Source: Grifola frondosa
Lineage: Eukaryota > Basidiomycota > Agaricomycetes > Polyporales > Grifolaceae
Reading direction: 5' to 3'
Assembly: GCA_001683735.1 (NCBI GenBank)
Contig: LUGG01000024.1
Location: forward strand, 535,789-599,788
Length of the DNA: 64,000 bases
Both the position numbers and the translations under genes were made by a program. The notes under the pieces are model-generated. The model was not told where the DNA came from and searched no databases. It was given only the letters and a program-made list of their open reading frames with translations. Positions 1 through 9,862 of this stretch are shown piece by piece (positions within the stretch are counted from its first letter, which is position 1; the number at the start of each line of letters is the position of its first letter).

Positions 1-14
1 CAAGTCGTTGATCA

Positions 15-3000
15 TTGCTCGAGGGGTACCAGTTTTTTTTCATTACTTTTGCGCCTGTGGATATTAAGCACCCCATTTGCCTATACTATTGTGGAGAAAA
101 AATTGATTTGTTATCCTCGTGCCCACAGACGCCTGCGATTTGGGATGCCATGCGTCTCATTGCTTCGAACCCGGTAGGGTGCGCACGGTTTTTTCACTTG
201 ATGGTAGAAACATTTATCGAATGCATTTTAAAAGCCGGTACAGGTCAGCAGGGTCTTTTCGGACAGACAGAAGCGTATTACGGTACAGTTGAAGAGCAAG
301 GGCGTTTGACGCTACATTTGCATTTGCTGTTGTGGATCGCTTGTTCGCTTACTCCTCAAGAAATACGAGACAGAGTGGTTGATGATGATGATTTTCGGAG
401 AAGACTTATACAATGGTTAGAACAGTGCCATACCGGTGATTATTTTGATCAATCTATGGGCAATTACGGGCTGAAAGAAAACCCAATGGGCCCTTCGTGC
501 GGTGTGAAGAGTGAAGACCCTGCGTGCACATTGCCCACCCCGCCGCCTACAGAGATGGATGACGCTGCACTTACAGAATGGTACCGGGCGTTTTGCCATG
601 AGACGGATGATATTGTCTACCACTGTAATCGACATGATGCCGCACACAAAAAAGGGTGTATGCGGGGACCACCACCATATTGCCGTGCGAGGTTTCCGAG
701 AGAGACACGGGAAACAACTGTCGTAGATTATGAGAGTGGCGCAATCAGATTTAAAAAGGAACAGCCATGGTTGAATACATTCAACCCTGTGTTGACATAC
801 GTACTACGTTGTAATAGCGATGTGACTTGTCTTTTATCCGGGACACAAGTGAAGGCTGTGGTTGCTTATGTTACAGACTATGTGACAAAAGGTAAGTTGA
901 ATACCCACACGTTTTTTGAAACAGTGCACATGGTGCTTGATCGGCATCAACCAAGCTTGCAGGGGGCTGTCACGGATCGAGAACAGGCAGCAAGAATGCT
1001 GATTACGAAGGTCGTCAACGCACTGACAGTGTTGCAGGAGACAGGCGGGCCTGCGGTGTGTGCTTACCTTCTTGGGCAGCCAGACCATTACACAGACAAG
1101 ACGTTTGTCACGTTTTACTGGAGGTCATATATATATGCCGCCGTTCGCTCTGGGCATGCCGTTGATCAAACTCAGTTTCTAGGAGCAGAAGACTGTGAGC
1201 GAGTTATGCTTGGACAGACGGGCGGAGAGGTAGTGTCGATCAACCGTGTAGATGACTATGTTTACAGACCGGATTTCTTTGAACACTGGTCACTTTACGA
1301 TTTCCTGCGATTGACGATAGTTCGCAAACTGAATGTGCGAAATGTCCATAACAATGAATGTGATTCGGACACGGATGATGATGACAGCTACGCGAAAGAC
1401 TCACGGCACGACATAAACGATGAGCATCGGCAGGCGCGTGGGCCGTACCGATACGTGGAGGGACACCCGCTCAGATCATCTCATGGAGTGTTTTTACAGC
1501 GTGATTACAACAACGTTGTTCTAGACTTTGTGGGAGGCACACTACCTCGGCGTGATCGGGGCGCACAGGAGGAATATTACATGACGATGCTCACTATCTT
1601 CCGACCCATGGGTTGGCGGAGAGGTTGTGATTTGCGGCCAGGAGCTGATTCATGGGAAGCATGTTATTTGGGTACCGAATTTTATCCCCATCACGTCGCT
1701 GTCATGAAAAATATGAACATTCTGTATGAATGTCTTGACGCTAGGGATGATTACTCTGCTCAATGTGCCGCACAAGATGGAGATTCTGGTGACTTGCCCG
1801 GATCGTTAAACATGTATGACCCGGGCACGGACTCCCTAGGTGACGACGGTGATAAGGATCTGTTGGAACATGCGTACCCTGAATCGCCGTTGGGGATGGA
1901 TGGAGCGGACGTACTTGGGAAGCGGTCAAAACAGAACCGCAATGAAATGGATCATATCGGGTTGCTGCTACGCTCACTCACGACTACCGTTGACGCGGGT
2001 GTTGTTACATGCGATATCTCCATGCCAGCCCGGATATGTATCCAAAAAACAGCTTGCGAATGGAAGCACTTAGTCGATGATGCTCGGGAGGAAGAAATCC
2101 ATCGTCGCCAAGGTCACAAGACGGAGACGTTAGGTTCTGTGCCGGTAGTTAACGTGTCAGATAATGTCAAACAGACGATATTAGCAATGGTGGCGATAAT
2201 TTCCTCCGAAGAGCTTACCCGGATGTATGCACATGGACTGGACACGTCCCGAGGGCCTCAAGACGTTGACGTGAAAATTCTGCATGGCGTGGTCAAACAT
2301 TTCAGTCTTAACGTGGAACAAGTGAGAGCGTTTGAAATCAGTGCGACACATTTGATCCATAAAAGGACAGCGTGTTTGAGGCTATATCTTGGGGGCATGG
2401 GCAGGACTGGGAAGTCCCGTGTGCTGTCTTCAATAATGTACTTTCTAATTGCACGTGACGAAAAACATAGGTTTGCGGTGCTTGGTCCCACGGGAGGTTG
2501 TGCCGCACTCATAAATGGCGCGACATATCATTCCATGCTTGGATTTGGTCACCAATCGGCTGACAACGGCGCAGTATCTCTTTCGGCGCTTGCGAAGGTG
2601 CGGGGTCAGTTTGAACGGGTAGAGTTGATATTTATTGACGAGGTATCAATGATATCATGTTCTGATCTATATCGTATTAGCTCTCAGCTGTCTAAAGCGT
2701 TCGATTGTCCCACAGAATGTTTTGGGGGCAAAAGCATAATTCTGGCAGGCGATTTTGCTCAATTGCCACCGGCGGGCCAAGGACAGTGTGCACTATACAG
2801 CGACAGCGTTGGCGCATGGTCGCCCGCACAAAGCAACCACCAACAGAAGAACGCGATTGGCAAGGCCATCTGGCACATGTTTACTGACGTTGTCATCTTG
2901 CGACGAAACATGAGGCAGACGGGGATGTCTCCCGAAGATGAGGCATTTCGGATTGCCCTCTCCAACTTACGTTATAAGTCGTGCACTGCGGCTGACTGTC

Positions 3001-3095
3001 AACTTTTGCGCAGTCACATAGTGGACCCATCAGAAGTGCTATCGGCGCTACAACTACCTCATTTTCGTTACGTCTCTATCATTACGGCGCGGTAA
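15..3095 (+). pseudogene. Helitron Rep/helicase, N-terminal and helicase core part
   Basis: This encodes the RepHel transposase that nicks, unwinds and replicates the element by a rolling circle. The two-His motif sits at residues about 101-103 (GRLTLHLHLLLW). The two-tyrosine motif, AYVTDYVTKG, is near residue 284. The SF1 Pif1-like helicase has Walker A GGMGRTGKS at about 793, Walker B IFIDEVSM at about 872 and motif III AGDFAQLPP at about 911. The P-loop has R where Pif1/Helitron proteins usually have G (G-x-G-R-T-G-K-S), which is unusual. The listed start is only the first in-window Met. The N-terminus is missing or outside the window. The frame ends at 3095 in mid-helicase through an apparent 1-base shift. 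Confidence 0.85.
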
Positions 3096-3872
3096 CAGTC
3101 ATCGAGATGCGTTCAATGCCAGTTGCTCGGCATCGTTTGCTAATCATACAGGCAAGACTTTACACCATTTCTACTCCGTCGACACGTGGGCTAAACACAA
3201 AGAGAAATCATCTGTCCGACAGACTCAGCGGGCGTATAACACATCATTCGATCCGATTCGGGTTACGAACGTCGTGGACCGCGATTTACAACGCACGCTT
3301 TGGAAAGTCCCCCCGCGCTCACCGAACACCATGCTGGCGTGTTGTCGTTATGCGAAGGGATGCCGGTGTTGTTGAAGACTAATGAAGCGACAGAGTTGTG
3401 TGCAACTAATGGCGCAGAAGCCATCGTTCATTCTTGAATATCATCTCATCTGAACACTGGCGAGGAAGTATTGGATGTACTGTTTGTCGAACTTATACGG
3501 CCACCGCGAGACATTCAGCTAACAGATTTGCCCGTAAATGTGTTACCTTTAGTGCGAACGAAAAAACGAATTCAGTGCCTACTACCTACCAATACGCTGG
3601 TGACGATATCTCGTGAGCAGATTTGCGTGTTGCCGAATTTTGCGATGACTGACTTTGCTTCTCAAGGCCGTACTAGAATCAGCAATGTTTGTCACCCTGT
3701 AGAATGTCGCACTCACCAAGCGCTATACACAGTTTTTTCTCGCAGTTCTTCGCTGCGTGATACGCTTATATTGGAGGGCTTTGATGAACGGAAAATGCGA
3801 GGTGGAGCATCTTCTGCGTTGCGGCATGAATTTCGTGAGCTTGAAATCCTTGATGACATTAGCAGACTTTGA
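3096..3872 (+). pseudogene. Helitron helicase C-terminal part, frameshifted
   Basis: Protein similarity to the end of Pif1-type helicases continues in three successive frames: about 3096-3330, 3330-3433 and 3471-3872. Recognisable pieces are NSHRDAFN directly after the lost frame, MPVLLKTNEATELC-like text near 3360, and the last helicase motif region (DFASQGRTRISNV near 3655, then YTVFSRSSS near 3730). Stop TGA falls at 3870-3872. The piecewise frames mean that no full helicase can be made from this copy as written. Confidence 0.7.
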
Positions 3873-4199
3873 ACACTCCACCGTTTGCCTGACACCATAT
3901 GCGGCAATACTCGCGCGGAACTGTTGAGTTGTTATCGCCGCGTGTTTGGCATGCGTTATGTGCCTGCCACCGTCCCTCATTGTCTAAACTGGTCGTTATG
4001 TACTGATGCTGATTTAATTGCTGATAACACTTTTGTGGACACAGCGCAAGCGTTTGCACATCTTGTTTCTCCCACTTCGAAAGCATGTGGCAAAAAAAGG
4101 AAACACGCATTCGAAGAGTGGGTGTCCCCGCACTCCCTGGAAAGAAACAAAAGAAGCCGCCACAGTCTTCCCTCTCCGTCCCAAGTGCTACGAATACTG

Positions 4200-5059
4200 T
4201 ATTAGCAGGCTTAATTTGGGACAGGCAAGATTGGAGTTGTGCTTACGATTCGCTTCTAATGGTTCTTTTTAATATTCAGAGGGAGCAACCCTTCGGGTGG
4301 TTTGATTCTTTGTGTCCCGACAATGAGCTAATGTCCCTAATACGGCATGGTCTCAGACGCGCGAACACAGACAATGCGCAGTTAGAGGTAACTCGAAACG
4401 AAGTACGTGACTTGATGACCGTATTGAATCCGACATTGTTTCCTCGTTGGGGACATTCAATGACCTCGATCAATGATGTTCTACAATTTGTATTTAGCTC
4501 TATGTGCCCGTTGGGAGTCGCAAGTGGACTATGTCACGCATGTGGTTCAACATCAGCTCACACGAACAATGTACTCGATGGATATGTGTGGTCGTTGTTT
4601 CCTTTCTTGTGGGAAGCCTTACCTAACCGTGCGGAATCAATCTCCATCAACGCCGCTGTCGCGCAGTTACTTTCCGTTGGGTATCGCGGGTGCTGCCCTG
4701 ATTGTCGCACTTCGGTCAACATTCGAACGGATTTACACGACCCGCCGCCCATCATTATACTCGATGTATCTAACATGCAGTCGTCTAATCTACACATGAC
4801 GATTGACGAACATATCACGTTCGCCATAGGTGAGCATGCGCACAGGTGGCGGCTTACCGGTATGATATATGCTGGTTTTGAACATTTCACATCTCGTATT
4901 GTTTGCTCCGATGGTAGAGTTTACTATCATGACGGTGCATCTACAGGCCGGGAATGTGTGTACGAGGGCCCCCTGTGTTCTATGGCAGATGCACTTCTTA
5001 ATGTGAATGGGCGTTCTGTGAGCCACGCAACATATGTATACGTGGAGCAGATCATGTAA
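4200..5059 (+). pseudogene. USP-like cysteine peptidase domain downstream of the Helitron helicase
   Basis: About 285 codons remain open to the stop at 5059. The segment starts with a Cys box like that of ubiquitin-specific peptidases: WDRQDWSCAYDSLL with Cys at 4238-4240. It ends with a His box, YAGFEHFTSRIV (His at 4883-4885), followed by VYYHDGAS (Asp at 4931-4933). CxxC pairs (CHAC near 4535; CCPDC near 4692) could form the zinc finger typical of such enzymes. Peptidase domains (OTU, Ulp1/USP-like) are known as additions to some eukaryotic Helitron proteins. The assignment to the C19-like fold rests on motif order only. Frame breaks upstream separate it from the helicase, so fusion in the ancestor is inferred. 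Confidence 0.6.
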
Positions 5060-5106
5060 TGATTGGGCAACGAAATGTTAATACCAAGTACAAACATTTG
5101 GAGAAC

Positions 5107-6224
5107 TCATATGACGTCTTCACTCTCGAAATTGAACCCGGACTCCGCATCATGCACCACCGTTGCGACCGCGGAATGCGATACCGGCTGAAGGAGCTTA
5201 ACAACGTCTTGCTTTAATAAATCACACATCAGCATACAAACGCCAGTTCTGGTGCATGGTCAACCAATAACACTTACCGAAAACTCTTGACGTGTGAACA
5301 GCCTGACTATGTTCTGCATCTCAAACTTGACTTCAAATTGAGGGCCATTTCGAGAACGTTTGCAAACAATCTCTGGTGTGAAACTGACATCAACAAAATC
5401 GCCTTTACGAATGCTAATTTGCGGTGCGTGAACGATCTTGCCGTCCGGATGTTGAACTCCGACCCCGATGCGGAAGGGAACCCTCCAACGGTGTGATATC
5501 TTTGCAGCTCGTCCTCTCGGATCATCCCCAGGCCTGAGGGCACTGTGAATCTCCTGTCGGTGAAGCGGTGAAATCTGTGTGATGCTCAGTAATGTCACGC
5601 CGTTAATTCTGCCCAACTCACCTTACGAAAGACACGCCGGCTGAGCTTAATGTTGTCTTCCGCTGGCATTCGTACTGCGGACCCCGCATCATGGTGCACA
5701 GCACACAGAATGGCGTACCGCAGTTCTTCCAGGGATTCACATTGAGCTGCAAAAGGAGCATTGAGGCCCGATCCACACAAAGCTAGGCTTTGCATAGCGC
5801 CTCCCGCGTTCTGCTCGCGTCTACAACACCAGTAGTGTTAGCACTCCTCCCGTACAACGCGCATCATTACGTTACCCGTCCCAATCACCAAGGGGCGCTA
5901 TATTTATGGCATCCACAAATCCTTGAATGCGCACAGTGACCTTTGTTTTCGAGCTCTTCATGGTCGGGTGATAGATCCACATTGATCGCTCGATACCGTC
6001 CACGGGGCTCGCCACCGGCTCCACCACACCCCAAGCTGAGATGTCTTCGAAGTTGTCTGGCATCAATTTCCATGCCGGTAACGTCTTCTCGCTGTCGTGA
6101 TCGTTTAACGGGATACCGATGTGAGATGGCCACAACTCCCGGGTCAAGCCACCATTGATATCTGAAGCCCGATGAACACCGATGGCGAGGAATGATATTC
6201 AGACTCACGTTTTAAGAACGACAT
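5107..6224 (-). CDS. Spliced gene of unknown function (300 aa)
   Basis: The product is not recognised. Five exons join without stops and in phase: 6224-6209, 6161-5876, 5820-5622, 5574-5278 and 5211-5107 (903 nt). Introns are 47, 55, 47 and 66 bp with GTGAGT, GTAACG, GTGAGT and GTAAGT donors and AG acceptors. The start ATG at 6224 was chosen because a TATA box lies 65 bp upstream. The reading frame also runs open to an ATG at 6416. The protein is soluble, with no signal peptide. Its C-terminal half has a beta-rich segment (KGDFVDVSFTPEIV, about residue 230) that could be an OB-like strand pattern. Exons 3 and 5 both carry a VxHDAxS motif, which suggests an internal duplication. The gene is convergent with the Helitron and could be element cargo or a captured gene. 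Confidence 0.7.
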
Positions 6225-6288
6225 TACACGTATGCGACTATCAGCAGTGATAAGTGGACACAAACCCTGCCCTCCTTTCCCTATATGA

Positions 6289-6294
6289 TTTATA
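6289..6294 (-). promoter_or_regulatory. TATA box of the 5107-6224 gene
   Basis: On the minus strand GGTATAAATC lies about 65 bp upstream of the ATG at 6224. It decides in favour of the short first exon (MSFLK) over the longer open frame that begins at 6416. Confidence 0.55.
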
Positions 6295-6685
6295 CCATCT
6301 CTGCCCCATCCGACGTGCTCACCTTCGCATGGTGAGACTGATTGCACATTTGTCTCGATTGGGGCCTGGCTTGTATAGGAGAAATAGACCCCTCTGGCGG
6401 CTGGGATCGCGATCATGTGACTTCTTTAGGGCCTGCGTCGCGCACGTTCAACACGCCCGACCATGCCACATGCCTCACAACGAGAGAAAGTGCTCATCTA
6501 CTTCTGAACTAGTTTTTTCAATCATGGTAGTGACAACGGCTCAATTCCTCTTCCACCTGTGCTCTGCCACGACGGTGAACGAACCGAACCACTCATGTCC
6601 ACCCCACCGGCCAAACAACGACACCCGCTGCGGTGGTGCGGAAGCAACATTCCTGCGTTCCCGTTTTCTGATATGGCTTTTGCGG

Positions 6686-6704
6686 CCCCCCCCCCCCCCC
6701 CCCC
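6686..6704. repeat. Poly-C run (19 C)
   Basis: Nineteen consecutive C residues lie in the intergenic space between the two divergent genes. Such runs are prone to length error. A second run of 12 C plus 6 C lies at 23122-23141. Confidence 0.95.
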
Positions 6705-6825
6705 AAATCTGTACCGGAACGCAGCCATGTTTCCGTTACTTCGATCACACCCGTACTCAATCCGTACTTGACTTCGCCACCCGTTCTTGCAGATTCGCCC
6801 AAAGCGATACGGCCGTCCCGTCTCA

Positions 6826-6831
6826 TATAAA
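6826..6831 (+). promoter_or_regulatory. TATA box of the 6915-8455 gene
   Basis: TATAAA lies 84 bp upstream of the ATG at 6915. With the minus-strand TATA at 6289 it makes this 690 bp gap a divergent promoter region. Confidence 0.6.
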
Positions 6832-6914
6832 GACCACTGTTACCGCCTCACAAGCCGTGCCCCGTTTCCATTTCTTCTGTGCACCTCCAGCACACTGCCG
6901 GTTTCAATACTTCA

Positions 6915-8455
6915 ATGCCCCCACGGACGGCTGCAAGACATAGCAAGAAACGTCGGTAAGTGCGCTGCAGTGGTGTGCTCACATGGCGTTAAAAGTGTTT
7001 CGCCTCTCCCCAAGGGTGGAGCCCGTTCCAGAGCAGACACTCACACATCACAAGGAGCAAGGAGTCACCCGCGAGATCACCGTTACAGATATGGGAGACG
7101 TCAATGTAAACAACCGTGCATTGTGCGTATGTCCCCTGCTACGTTGATGTCAACATTAATATCTTCTGCTACACAGCGTGGGCGACATTGATGTGATGTG
7201 TACGAGTACAAGGTGAGGGCGTTGCAAATTCTTTGGGGGTTTGACTCTTCATATAACATGCAGCTCGGCCACGATTACCACCCCTGAGGGATCGGCGACA
7301 ATTGGCACTCCTTCTTCAACACAAGGACCTGTCAATGTCAAACAGGATGAGGACGTTATGCCTGCACTGATTCCATTAGAAGTCGGGGACGACTACGATG
7401 TCGACTACGATGACGACGACCCCCCTCCCCCTCTGGAGCCTGCCGATGATGACTGTTTGGACCCTGCTACTAACAGCTCACCTTCTTTGCAGGCTGTTGA
7501 TGAAGGACCTCCATGTTTGGACCATGCAGACGATGGACCTCCTTCGTTGGAAGTAGCAGATGATGGACCGCTGCCTTTGGAACCTGCGCACAACAGTGCA
7601 GCCCCCTTGGATTCCACGGAGATCATTAACCCAGGTTATTTACCAGACACGTTCGTGGAGTACGTCTACACAACGGATGTGGTTATCGACATGCTTACAT
7701 TCCAAAACAGCCGCTTAACCGCGTTCGTTGAGTTAAACGATGTTGGGAGCGCTAGGTTCTCGATTGCTCATATACCCGCAACCGCAACGTGGGGCATACC
7801 CACTGCTCGGGACAACGCTCTATCTAAGATCCTGTGCTATGAAGACAAGCCGATGTTGATCTGGTTGGTAGGCCAGGTGAAGTCGTTGTGGTTTTACACC
7901 TTCGGAGGCGACCCGCAAGAAAAGGTGAACATTGCATTGACTCCTCTCCGAGACGTCGATATCGCTGCGACTCGTAATTTGATAAACCTTCACGCGAACC
8001 CACCTGGAAGTGAGTAACGATTCTGCGTCTGGTATCTGCTGGAACTCATCCACCCACAGGCATGGTTTTCGACCCCATCTACGTGTCCAAATACATGATG
8101 TCGCGTAGTAAGAACAAGACGATCCGCACTGTATGTGAGCTCCCGGGTACCGGCTTATCACGTATTCACTCTGAACTAGCCCGCTCCGTTTACACGTGTA
8201 TACGATGCAACAAAGCAGTACAGCCCAAAGTCCACTATGAAACAGATCAGTGCGGCCGCACTGGACGAACATGATGTTGTCCTCGTAGAGTGTTTCCTCA
8301 CCCGTTGGCAGACAGACGACAAGGCCACTCGTACCAAACGCTGGGTCGAATGGTGTTGTGGTCTCGAATTAAACACTGTGTCTCTACTCTTTTCAGCCCC
8401 GGACACCTCTAAGGACCTCAGGCTCAATCTCGATGACGAGATCGCATTCATGTGA
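6915..8455 (+). CDS. Spliced acidic protein of unknown function (412 aa)
   Basis: The family is not recognised. Six exons keep phase with no stop: 6915-6955, 7015-7122, 7177-7212, 7264-8009, 8060-8130 and 8219-8455 (1,239 nt). The introns are 50-90 bp with GTAAGT, GTGCGT, GTGAGG, GTGAGT and GTATGT donors. The protein starts with a basic stretch (MPPRTAARHSKKRR) that could be a nuclear signal. It then has a long Asp/Pro/Glu-rich segment (7350-7620) built of imperfect units like LEVADDGP and LDHADDGP, followed by a folded-looking region (7620-8130). The last intron is uncertain: reading through it gives an alternative C-terminus with a CIRC motif and a stop at 8274. The gene is divergent from the 5107-6224 gene, with which it may form a functional pair. 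Confidence 0.65.
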
Positions 8456-9862
8456 CTTGTTCGCCTCACTGCACGTCTTCTGAACTCTCCTTCAGCTTTC
8501 TATCACTCTGTCTTTCGTCACTCTGATTTTATATCACATACATCCAAAAACAATTTATAATAGGAAAGCCAAAAAAAAAAATTCGTACGCGTAAGTGGTT
8601 TTCCATACCACTTCCGTGTCGACGCTCACGGGTATGGTGTCGTTCATTCTTGGCAGTCGTTCTTCACTCTTCATCTGGCGGTGAGTTGACTCCAAGTTCG
8701 AACAGAATAACGCAAAACCTTCAAAACATGATCTACCCTTGTAACTCGTCTGTGTTGACATCTGTATTTGTTTGCAACGTGCTCATCACCACTTCATTTA
8801 CATCCAAATAGTATCTTCATTGTTTCTCGCCACTTCTCACTTCTCGTGTAACACCCAAATACTCCCCCCCAAAAAAAAACCCGGAAAACGACAAAACGAA
8901 AAAAAAGGTATTCCTTCCGTTGCGCACAACATAGAATGCACCTGCTAATAATCTTCGCAGATCAATTTCACTTCTATTGTTCTTTCCTTGGATCCGACTC
9001 TTGACGATTCTATCTTCTTTTCTCGTATCGATGTATTATTAGTATTGTAATTTTAGTGTTTCGATATTTTGATATTTAAGTATGAACACTACAACTTACA
9101 CATCCATGCCACGCGAGTAAGTTAACATGACCTCTACCTGTTTTCAAACCCTCATCGCTGTTAGCTCCATCACCGAACCGCTGCATGCTCTCCTGTACCC
9201 TGTGGCAATTCCCGATTTTGGATGCTGCCACACCCATTCAGGCTAGAGAACGATATTCACCCTCACAGATAAATACTCCTCACTGTCACAGGAGTCAACC
9301 ACGTCGTCCCTGCCTGATGTTGCACATTGCACGCAGTCGCCTTCAACTGTAGTTCTTCATGCACGGTGGGTTGTTGTTCAGCATGAATTTCTACTATGCG
9401 CGTGCCCGTCCATATGCCATCTCAACACTCATGAACGAACTGCCCCCACCGTTTACAAATCCTCCTAACTCTGCCACCTACCCAAACAGTCTTACATCCA
9501 CGCGGCGCCCCTCAGCGTTGCCCGAAAGAGCCATCCCGAATGCAATGGAGGAATTGCGGTTCTTAACCTCGGTACACTCCCCCTCCAACCCCCACTCCTT
9601 CCCCCTAACCCACCATGCAACTCAACAACCACTTCCGTGGCCTCCTGGAATGAATCAACTACGATGTCGTACACGAAACCCTGGACAACTTGGACCTGCG
9701 CAACCTGAATGCGTTTCAATTGTCTTCACATCAATCCGATATCCTTGTAGCAGACTACTTAACATCTAAATTCCACACCCTGCTCGCGCTCTTTGTGAAA
9801 GACGTGGCCACCTTCCGTGCAGTGATGAGAAAAACAAATTCTGTCGTATCCAGCTCCGCCGC
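8456..9862. other. No supported gene
   Basis: This stretch is AT-rich just after the gene end, with A and C runs near 8570 and 8865-8910. Open frames are short, overlap one another and carry no motif. I see no RNA gene or repeat terminus before the LTR at 9863. Confidence 0.6.

Larger units (their letters stand above)
1..5059 (+). mobile_element. Decayed autonomous Helitron (left end outside window)
   Basis: A rolling-circle transposon body is seen: a HUH Rep domain, a Pif1-type helicase and a downstream cysteine-peptidase-like domain, all on the plus strand. The first reading frame is open for 1,026 codons. After it, the frame is lost at least three times (about 3092, 3333 and 3435) while the protein similarity continues in other frames, so this copy is dead or the assembly has indels. 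The 5' terminus lies before base 1. I could not place the 3' hairpin and CTRR end between 5060 and the next genes, so the right boundary given is only the end of coding similarity. Confidence 0.85.

Noticed and set aside
5060..5230. Helitron 3' terminus
   Set aside because: No convincing hairpin followed by CTRR could be placed; the stretch is instead used by exon 5 and intron 4 of the minus-strand gene.
6254..6943. 229-codon plus-strand open frame across the poly-C run
   Set aside because: Covers the divergent promoter region and the first exons of the neighbouring genes. Composition is not protein-like and there is no motif.
9359..9769. 136-codon open frame before the solo LTR
   Set aside because: Pro/Ser/Thr-rich with no promoter, splice signal or motif.
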